From: Alligator mississippiensis
Lineage: Eukaryota > Chordata > Crocodylia > Alligatoridae
Direction: 5' to 3'
DNA length: 64,000 nt
Assembly: GCF_030867095.1 (NCBI RefSeq)
Contig: NC_081827.1
Span: 24,495,001-24,559,000 of the forward strand
Shown here piece after piece: positions 55,486-64,000 of the stretch (positions within the stretch are counted from its first letter, which is position 1; each line of letters opens with the position of its first letter). Position numbers and translations under genes: made by a program. Under the pieces are notes generated by a model. The model did no database searches and was not told the DNA's origin. It worked only from the letters and a program-made list of their open reading frames with translations.

Positions 55486-57840
55486 TACGTAGGACATACT
55501 TTTCTGGATTAAAATTGGCAGCATACTTCTAAATTTCATGGCACCCCAGCTGAAAATCACTGAGATCGAATGAAACGCAGCAAAAGGAAGGAGGGGAGCC
55601 TCGAAAACCAGTGGTCTAGCTAGTGCCGCTTAAGGGTGGCAGGGACAGGACCCTCACCCTGCTGTGCCGTGCTGTCTCCACTGTCTGCCTCCTCCCAGCC
55701 CCTAGTCTGTACCTCAGGGGGCAAAGGCAACCCCTGCTGCTGAGGCGGCTCCTGCAGGGTCTCACACGCTGGTGACCACCTCTGTGGTCTATCCTGCTGG
55801 CCCTGGGAGAGTAGGAAGAGTGGAGAGGATGAGCTGGGCAGCAAAGTGCAGCTCCCTCTGTGCATCTGTCTGCCAGCTTGCTCACAGCAGAGTGTGCGGC
55901 TGGGATCCTGGAGCGGAGGGGTGGGGAATGGGGCGGCACAGCCTGACGGTGGGGAAGGGAACAGCAGCAGCAGTCCCCGCAGGAGCCAGTGGAGTAGCTG
56001 GGGCAGGTGCATGGTGAGGGTGCACAGGGGAGGAGAGCATTTACCTCCTCACATAGGGGCTGGGTCTAACAGGATCTGGTTGCACACTTCTGTTGCACTC
56101 CTGGCACAAGTGTGCTGCAGCACACCTTTTGGGAATCACTGCACTAAGGCTTTCAGTTTGACTACAGAGATGAATGCGCTACGAATACACTGAGAGCTTG
56201 TGCAACAGGAATAAAATAATAATTGAAAAACTCTCATACTTAAGATCTTTCTTACACGGAAGTGAATATTTTTATGGTTTTCTTTTAGGGAAAAGAAACT
56301 TCTGCGTCAAGCTTCAGGGCTGTGGAAACATATCAACGGAAACTCAAATCTAAGTCAGAGGGATACATTTAGTTTTTGATCTTTTCTTCCCCTTTCCACT
56401 CTCTTTGTGAAGGGGATTGCAACATTTTAGGGGTGAGGTTTTATTTCCGAGTTACTTCCTATTACCTTTTCTGTCCTCTTACTTCAACTGTCATGTTGCT
56501 TGCACAGGGGGCGGAAACCCAAATAGAAATACAGCCTTTTTTAAAATTCAGAAACACATTTCTCTTTTCTCCTGGTAGTTAGTCACTTCCCAGGTATATT
56601 CATCTGTTACTCCATTCTGCTGTGAATTTACACTTTATTTCTGCTGGTCTCACATGCTCTCTCCCTCAGAGGAGGATCTCAATGCATACGCCAGACTGTT
56701 CATATCCCAGCCTGGCATACATTTAAGTCAATGGGAACTGGAATCTACAGGGAATTTTATATTAAAAATTATCCTACTCTCATCTGCAAAAAACTTTCAG
56801 ATTTGCTGCTCCACACTTCTCCACAACTTCAGGGCATCCCATGCTCTTGTTCTCTAGAGGCTGTTTGTAGAAATATGAGAGAGAAAAATGTCGCACTCCG
56901 AGCTAGAAGCACTCCAAATTCTGAGTGGTAAGAAAGGATCATTAAATTATTAAGTAAATAGATGCTGGCTAATGTTAAGTCAGACAACTGAAAGGTAACA
57001 GAGGGATAAGGTTAAGCCTGACAAATGCAAACTTTTCCATATTGGATTTTAAAATAAACAGAAGCAATTTGCTTAACCTTGGTAACCTTGATGTTGAAGA
57101 GATAGGGCTGCAGTGATCGTCATGCACCATGACACACACTGCAACATTTTATGGTCACATCCTCTCCTCTGGCCACGGGGGAAGGAAACGGCGGATTTTA
57201 AGGTCCTTGGAAGTCCTAAAACCAGGGGGGAAACACAATTCTTGGTGTAAGACCCAAAGGGGCCATTCAGGTGATGAGAAATCAGCTGGATACATCTCTC
57301 CTGTTTCCACCCTTGGTCAGACTATGCTCCCTCCCTACATCAAAAGGTTAGAATGGGCAGGCATGTAGGAGATGCTATGGCAGGCTTATGCAAGCCCAAG
57401 TCTTTAAGTTTTAATGAGAACTACTGTCTCTTTCCTTGAGTATTTTACATCTTTCAAAAAATGTATTTTGACTTTGCAAATATTCTCAACATCCACAGTC
57501 CCGCTGGCTTCAATGGGACTGACATGTACACAACCGTACGCAGGCCTTTTGGGATTGAGGCTCATGGTTGTTGGTAGAATAAACAAAGCTGGCAGAGACA
57601 GGTACCTGATTTCAGACACCCTTCCAGGGGAAGGAGAAAAATCCTTTTACGGGTACAACACCCCTCCTCTCCCACCAATTCCACAGCTAAGTCGCTTGAT
57701 ACAAACATAAAATAACAAAGTTAAATATCAGTCATTTAGAAGCCACCCTCTTTACATTTCACACAAACACACACCAATCAAAGCAAGAGCATAACATAAG
57801 TGGATAGAAAAAACCCAAACACGATACAAATGAAAAGTCC
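55486..57840. other. Upstream of SLC26A5, no gene recognised
   Basis: Includes a GC-rich patch at 55620-56130 with overlapping spurious frames on both strands. The rest is unremarkable. Any noncoding SLC26A5 exon could lie here but cannot be recognised. Confidence 0.5.
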
Positions 57841-57851
57841 ACCCAAAGGTC

Positions 57852-58085
57852 GATGGCCCAATGGGTTAGCGTGGTTAAGGCACTCCAAATTCTGTTGCCA
57901 AAGGCACACAAGGAAGTGACGTGGCTAGAATACCACCAAGAAACTTTTGAGTCCTCAGACCCACTCACCAAGCTATTTACCGCTGAGTGAAGAGGGATGC
58001 CCTTTGGCACAAGTCCTACACCAGGCTCAAACTCACACCTCTGCAGTGGTAGCAAGACCCCTTAACCACTCTGCCACTGTACCCC
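57852..58085. repeat. SINE-like element with two opposed tRNA-like heads
   Basis: Plus strand at 57852: GATGGCCCAATGGGTTAGCG then GTGGTTAAGGC, tRNA-like. Minus strand from 58085: GTACAGTGGCAGAGTGGTTA with an A-box match TGGCAGAGTGG, then GTGTGAGTTTGAGCC resembling a decayed B-box. The two heads face each other and share a GCCAAAGG-C segment. It is not a functional tRNA, since no proper stem set closes. Confidence 0.6.
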
Positions 58086-58674
58086 ATACAGCAAGAGAGG
58101 AAGCTGGAAAGATCACTATGCATTCACAGTCCAGGAGGATCCTGACACACCTCATTATTGATGGCTGGCAAGTTTTGAAAGAAGCCATGTAAGTAACTTT
58201 ACTGACACCAGCAGTATAAATAAATCACAAATAAGCACATGCTGCTTCAGTTGTAATTTAAGAGTTGGGAAAATAATGATCAAGGAAAACTATTTATGCT
58301 TCTTTATTTACAATTCAAGTCTTTCTTAGAGCTGTTACGCCTACATTAGTTCAGCCCTGAAGCCTATTTATAATCCAGGAAGCTGGTTTCAGAAACTGCT
58401 AGAGACACTTAAAATAGACCTCTGCCCCCATGCTCATCAGCATATTTTACGAGGCAATAACACCACTCTACGTTTATGAAGTTGTGCTCATTCATGCTGA
58501 AGAGTCGGACCCAAGGGACATATTACAGCCACTTCCCATTTCAAAGAAGTAGGAGCATGTGTGCTACACAGTGCAGATCAAATTCAACCCTTAGGAGATA
58601 AGCACTTTTACAATAAGGGTTGTGACCAAAACTGGAAAGGTCCAGCCAAAAATGGATACAGTATACAACTTACA

Positions 58675-58800
58675 GCGTGAACCACTGGAATCAATGGAAA
58701 GGAACCCATTCATCGACTTCAGTGAATTTTAGAACAAGCTCTTAGGCTCTGATTCAGTAAGGCACTTAAGCACATGCTTGTCTTTAAGCATGAGAGTAAC
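58675..58800. repeat. Old amniote MITE remnant
   Basis: CTCTGATTCAGTAAGGCACT and TAAGCACATGCTTGTCTTTA are typical of a short palindromic repeat common in turtles, crocodilians and birds. A similar remnant is at about 61940-62120 (CAAATCCCAAAGTCCTTGCT, CTCAGGTAAAACTCTCATTA). Confidence 0.5.
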
Positions 58801-58804
58801 CTCA

Positions 58805-59267
58805 AGGGCCACATCTACACAAGCAGAGATGTTTGTTTCCTCAGGGACAAGTACCAGTGGTATGCCTCATAGTGTTACTACCTGCTCCTGGGGAACACCT
58901 GTGCCATGCACACTCTAGTGTGCGGCAGGTAACCCCAGGTGGAACAAGGGAGGTTGAGGCCAGCACTGTGCTGGTTCCAGCAGCCTTACCTGGGAACCTG
59001 GGGGGCTTAGGGAGCTGCAGCCATGGTGCTCTGAGTCTGGCTCTAGAAAGCCAGGGTCCGGTTTTGGGCAGCATGCACTGTTGCCATGTGCACTTTCCCA
59101 CTTTTTTTTGGCGTGGATTTTTTTACCCTGAGATCTCCTGGGGTCAAGAAACCCCACCCTGCTGCAAAGTAGCAGCATGGGGAACGTCTGCATGTGTGGT
59201 GTGTGGCACCGCAGACAGGTCTGTGGTGCCACATACTGCACATCCATGCTCATCTGGACATGGCCAC
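58805..59267. mobile_element. TIR element, family 1 copy B
   Basis: Starts GGGCCACATCTACACAAGCA and ends TGCTCATCTGGACATGGCC. These ends are inverted relatives and match the ends of 27371-27818, with the interior in opposite orientation. No transposase frame. Confidence 0.75.
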
Positions 59268-62200
59268 GAAGTTAATAAGGCTAATTACACATTTACTCTG
59301 TTAAAGCTATGATTAAGTGTAACATCCTGTGCCTAGTGAAACAATGATGGAGTAAATCTAATTTCTACCATTTCTAACTCCCATGATTTTATCACTTGTA
59401 TTTAACCTATAAGAAGACACTGTTGCCTCTGATAATTTTTCCCTTGCAAAGTGGCAGACAGAATGTAAATGATGGAGAACTCTGTTGTGACAAGACACAC
59501 ATGTGCAAAACACCTCCTATGGTTTAGTGACAGCTTATTATATAGTTGTCATACAGAGGGAAAAAGAGATACCAAAAACCTGTCCAACTTCAGCCCTTAC
59601 TCTCAGCACTGCTGAGGCCTGGGAGAAAGGAGCACCTTATTGCACATATTCCAATGACCCATGGTTCACAGGGATGCAAACCAGGGGTTTCCAGAAAGCA
59701 GGGGCCAGCCTTGTGCCAGAGGTCACTGCATGACCAGGACATTTTTTTGGATGGGAGATCAATTCTGGGTATCTGCAGGTTAGATATGAAACATTGCGCA
59801 CAGAAGACCTTTACACTTCACAGCAAAGATTAAATTAATAAGCAATAAGAGTAACTAACAGCAGTGTTTCTTATCAGACAGATAAAGATTGAGACACGGT
59901 AACTGAGAGGCTTCACATAAGGGACTTAAGAGCTGGTGGTTCTTTATCTTACTGATAAAGGCTACTTGTGGGTGTCCTTATTGCTATTATCTACCTGAAG
60001 GTGTTAACAAATTATATTATTACCACCAGGCAGAGGTGTTGTAAGTGTCCTGTGTTTCCAGTCTCAAACAGCAAAGCAAGAAGCTTGAAACAAACTGCTG
60101 CCTTTTCTAAATAGCACAATAAATCCTAGTTTGGCTGAATTCAGTGAGAAAATTCTCACTGATTTCACTAGACCAGGATTTGATCTCACATGAGAATTCA
60201 GAGAGCACAGATGAGCACCAGCTTGTCCTTCAGATCCAAAACATGGAACAAAACAAAAAGAAGACACTACAGGCAAAAGGATGATGTGGCATGAATTTCA
60301 GATCTTTAACAGATATAGAATTATCACCTCTGAATATAGCATTTTTATTCCTGTACATTGCACGTTTGTTCACTAATCCAGTGGCACCGCTGTATGGGCT
60401 GCTGTGAAACCTTGAGGAATATGTGTGCACTAATATATAAACCCTTTTTCATTTTGTGAAATAACCTTCAGTGTGGCTTAGAAACTCCATTTTGTCTGAG
60501 AAGCTGAAATAGGCCCATCAGCACTGAATGGTGGTGATGGGACATGGGAGCAAGTACTGGCAAGACTATTAACTTTTATGGACTACATGTCTTGGGGGGG
60601 AGGGCAGGTGTTGAACACACAATGCAATCCCACCCCCCTCCCAGGGAAGAAAGGAAGAGGCAGGGATGACTTTAAACATGAAAAGAGACACTAGTGCAGC
60701 ATGCTACACTGAACAGGCGTGCTTCTATGCTGGACAAACCCAAGTTAAACATAACTTTAAGTTTTTGATGCATGGTCTCCCTCTTGCAGTTTAAAAGGTA
60801 GAGGCCACAGCTCTCAGGCTATGGGCTAGAGAAAATGGTTCAGATAAAACGTGCCCCTGATATCACACCTTAGCGCAAAGTTAGTGAGAGAAAAGGGCCA
60901 TAAATCCACAGTTGTTAAGGAAATGAAGACTCAGCATAAGAGTCTTTTAAAGAAGAAGCCTTCTCTTTCTTGCAAGTTCCACTAAGCCCCGTATTTTCTC
61001 TTATTTCCCTCCCCTCTCAGGATTCTCCATTGTCCTTCACCTTCTGTCATTGCCACACTTGGACAATAGCTGTAAAATGCTACTAAACTGCACTGGGAAC
61101 AGTTTATATCCTTACAGCAGTGCAAAGCAAAGTTAAACAATCACACTGCAGCCCAGAGACACAAGTCCCTTTTGTTCCTCTGGGTTCCCTCCTTGGTCCC
61201 CTCCTTAGGGCCTTTTCATTTCAACTCAGGGTTAGACTCTTCTGCCTCAGTGCTTTCACTTGCTCTCAGTTGGGAGAGCTCTCAGATTTATTTCTGAATT
61301 AGCCCATCTCATCTAAGCCCTGCAGCCAACCACAACTCAGCAACGCAGAAACTGCACTGCATAGTCTACATCCATCATCCCCCATCACTGCAGATGCTGG
61401 TCTCCTCCTTCCTGACACCTACGCGGTGTCACAACCAACTCTTTTCTCCACATCCACATTTGTTCTGCCTTGGTTTCATACACAGCCTCTATGAAAGCCC
61501 TCCTCTACACCTCAGTGTCTCCTGTTTCTGTTGTCACAATTGCCCCTATTGTACTCTGCTCCCCACACTATACTATTAGAATCTCCTTCCCCATGCACGC
61601 TTACTCCGCTCCTGTACTACCCTCTCTGAAACTCTTCTGGGGTTTCTTACTGCTGTCAGGTAGTTCAACTTCTTGTCCTTGCTGTTAAGGCCAATAGCCT
61701 GACTATCACCCACTTCTTCCTCTTCCCCTTCCCTCTGTTCTGCCCATGACCTGCACAGGCTGTTTCCTTTTCATACTCCCTCCTTTGCACTTCCTTCCCT
61801 TTCCAGCAGCAATCCTACAGCCTGCCCTCAATTCACCTTACTTAAGATCACACTCCTTCCTCTTTGGCAGACTTGGCTAAATCCACCAATGAATCACAAG
61901 TTTAGAACCATGCAAAGCTTTACAAGCTTGAACCTGCCTGAGCCAAATCCCAAAGTCCTTGCTTGGGCCTTGATCAGTAATGAATCCGGCACCAGATGTA
62001 CTGCAGGGTAAACCAAAGAGATCCTACTCATTGCACAATTAGGGCTGTCTTCAGCTCAGCCCCTACTCAGGTAAAACTCTCATTAGAGGAAGCCCTGTAA
62101 GGATCTCAGGATTTGGCTCTGTGTGTTTTCTGAGTTGCATCTTACTCTACATGAAGTCCACTAAATTCAACGGCATTGTCTGAAGTTTCAGATATTATTC

Positions 62201-64000
62201 ATTCTGAATAAGGGGACCACAACCTTGAGAGGTACCTTCACACTCAGATGCACAGAAACACAGACAGCTGTCCATTTGTGCTCACCCTCACAGACTACAA
62301 CTGTATGATGAAAGTATACAAGAAAATATACCTTCCAGCGATTCCAAGAGAGATCTGTGGAAGTACAATATTACTTTCTCTTCATATTTTTTAACTTTGA
62401 TCTATTGGAAGAAACTTGATAACGCATATGTAAATGCTATCTGGGTGGAACTTTCCACTCACCGTACTTTGGTACTTATAAAGCTCTCTATCATGTTATT
62501 GATTACTGATATTTCACGCTTCATTTTCCAAGTCAGGGATTAAAATATTTAGCCTCTAAAGATCCGCTCCACGGCAATGAATACATTAATCCCTTAATGC
62601 ACTGTTTTGGTATCAATAGCAGCTCTACTTGTTTTCAGGAAGAGACTGTATTAAAAATCCCTAGAACCCCTTTTTGGAACATGTGGATCTTTTGATTAAA
62701 CAGCTCACTAAGTCAATATCCGACCACTGTGAAAGGCACCGACCTCTTGCCTCTATCCATGTTCAGATAAGAGATGGCTCTTGTTTTCCCCATAAACAGT
62801 CTGATCACAGACGGAGAGTTTATTGCTTATTCACCATTCCCAGGCTTGGTGTCTGGCCCTGAACCTGCTACCCTTACTCCATTACTGCATTACCACTAAA
62901 CACAATGACAGCTTTTCTTGATGGGATCACATGATATATGGGTAAAACAACATACTGGGGGGAAAAAACCATTAAGAAAACAGCACGACTTAGGGCCGTT
63001 ACATCATATTGAAATGAGTCAGGCAGAACTTATTTTTCTAAACCCAGGTGATACAGTAGGGACCAAGAAACTACTAGCTAGATTCATTCCCCCCTCCACC
63101 GAGACAAAAAAATCTTAGTTTCAGCACATCACCAGATCAATCCCAGGGCTGCTGATGGGATCACTCTTCTCTTATAGAACTTCTTGTCACTGACTAGGAG
63201 GGAGAGAACATAAATCTAAGACCTACACACAAGCCAACCAATTTGGCAGTCAATGAGATTGATAGCCCATCGCACCAATACTTTGTAGGGGCTGGAGTTC
63301 AGAAATGTGAAGCGGCTGTCAGAACTGCCAGCCCCTAGCAACTTTTTTAATGCATTTTCTTTTGCAAATTGGGTGGGGGGAAAGATGGAAAATTAAACAG
63401 GCACCATCAGGATGTATGAGTTTTCATTTCAAAGAGGCTCTGACATTATTAATTATTATCCAGGAGAGAGATCTAGGAACATTTTTGCCCACTGTGTACA
63501 TTATCAACCCCCCCCCCCGGCAATATCCAACAACATTTTCCCATCTAGATTTCCCAAGATCCTGTTTTATTCTCGCGCCCAGGAAAATATTAAAAAAAAC
63601 CCCTATCAATGCAGCAAGTGAACATGGAAAGGCTTTCAGTGGCTGGTGGGATCTCACCAGAGCTGCTCCAGCAAAGTTAATTCCCATTACTCTGTCAGGA
63701 CAGATGCAGCAGAATAGGAAGTGTAGGCAGTCCCAACCCTGGGGATCTCAGAGAAATTGTCACTTTTGCACTCACTGATGAAAGCTTTGTTCACAGGGGT
63801 GATTTGGAGAAGTGGTGGTGATATTTATTTTAATACCAGTATTTATTCAAAGTAACTATCCTCCCCTCTACCAGTTTCAAGAGATCTATTTAACTCTCCT
63901 CCCAGGTAACAATGTGCAGTTACATTTTTTAAAACAAAATAAAAGAAGCAGACAGCTCTCAGCAGTTCTTATTTTCTGCTTTTTATTTTAACATAGATTT
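59268..64000. other. Intergenic DNA upstream of SLC26A5, no gene recognised
   Basis: AT-rich sequence. The longest frame (142 codons near 63.4 kb) has no recognisable domain. In human the next gene on this side is RELN, but no reelin exon was recognised here. Confidence 0.5.

Noticed and set aside
55620-56193. Overlapping frames of 107-130 codons upstream of SLC26A5
   Set aside because: GC-rich patch open on both strands, no domain and no start or splice support.
57852-57925. Possible functional tRNA gene
   Set aside because: The tRNA-like sequence lacks a credible B-box and closing stems; better read as SINE-derived.

Overview
The window is vertebrate nuclear DNA. It has intron-bearing genes with consensus splice sites, a CpG-island promoter, and dense interspersed repeats. 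The repeats are CR1 LINEs, Penelope-like retroelements with a GIY-YIG coding remnant, and many short hAT-type elements with 8-bp target duplications. This mixture, with the sequence of the encoded proteins, points to a sauropsid. A crocodilian is my best guess, based on the style of the CR1, Penelope and hAT copies and not on any database match.

Three genes are present in the order known from human 7q22. (1) The 5' part of DNAJC2 (ZRF1/MPP11) lies on the minus strand at 1-4428: exon 1, exon 2, exon 3, and the first 12 bases of exon 4 at the window edge. (2) PSMC2 (proteasome 19S ATPase Rpt1) lies on the plus strand at 5994-15047. All 12 coding exons are recovered and their lengths sum exactly to 433 codons plus a stop. 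(3) SLC26A5 (prestin family) lies on the minus strand at 30921-55238. All 18 coding exons are recovered and sum to 733 codons plus a stop, and the first coding exon carries a 5' UTR segment. DNAJC2 and PSMC2 are divergent and share a CpG island at about 4.1-6.25 kb. PSMC2 and SLC26A5 are convergent.

The rest is intron or intergenic DNA shaped by mobile elements. About 15.9 kb of repeat-rich sequence separates PSMC2 from SLC26A5 and holds a CR1 at 24.0-27.4 kb with most of ORF2 recognisable. Introns of DNAJC2, PSMC2 and SLC26A5 carry hAT MITEs, a CR1 inserted in a hAT element, Penelope pieces, an old L3-like LINE and several near-palindromic foldback elements. Upstream of SLC26A5 (55.3-64 kb) I see no coding gene, only a GT/GA microsatellite, a SINE-like element with two opposed tRNA-like heads, and a terminal-inverted-repeat element that recurs at 27.4 kb.

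I found no endogenous retrovirus, Polinton, CRISPR array, operon or obvious new biological system. The most notable points are a tandem array of ETS-type motifs just upstream of the DNAJC2 start codon, a duplicated block bracketing DNAJC2 exon 1, long palindromic elements, and a prestin-family protein whose STAS loop and C-terminus differ from the mammalian form.
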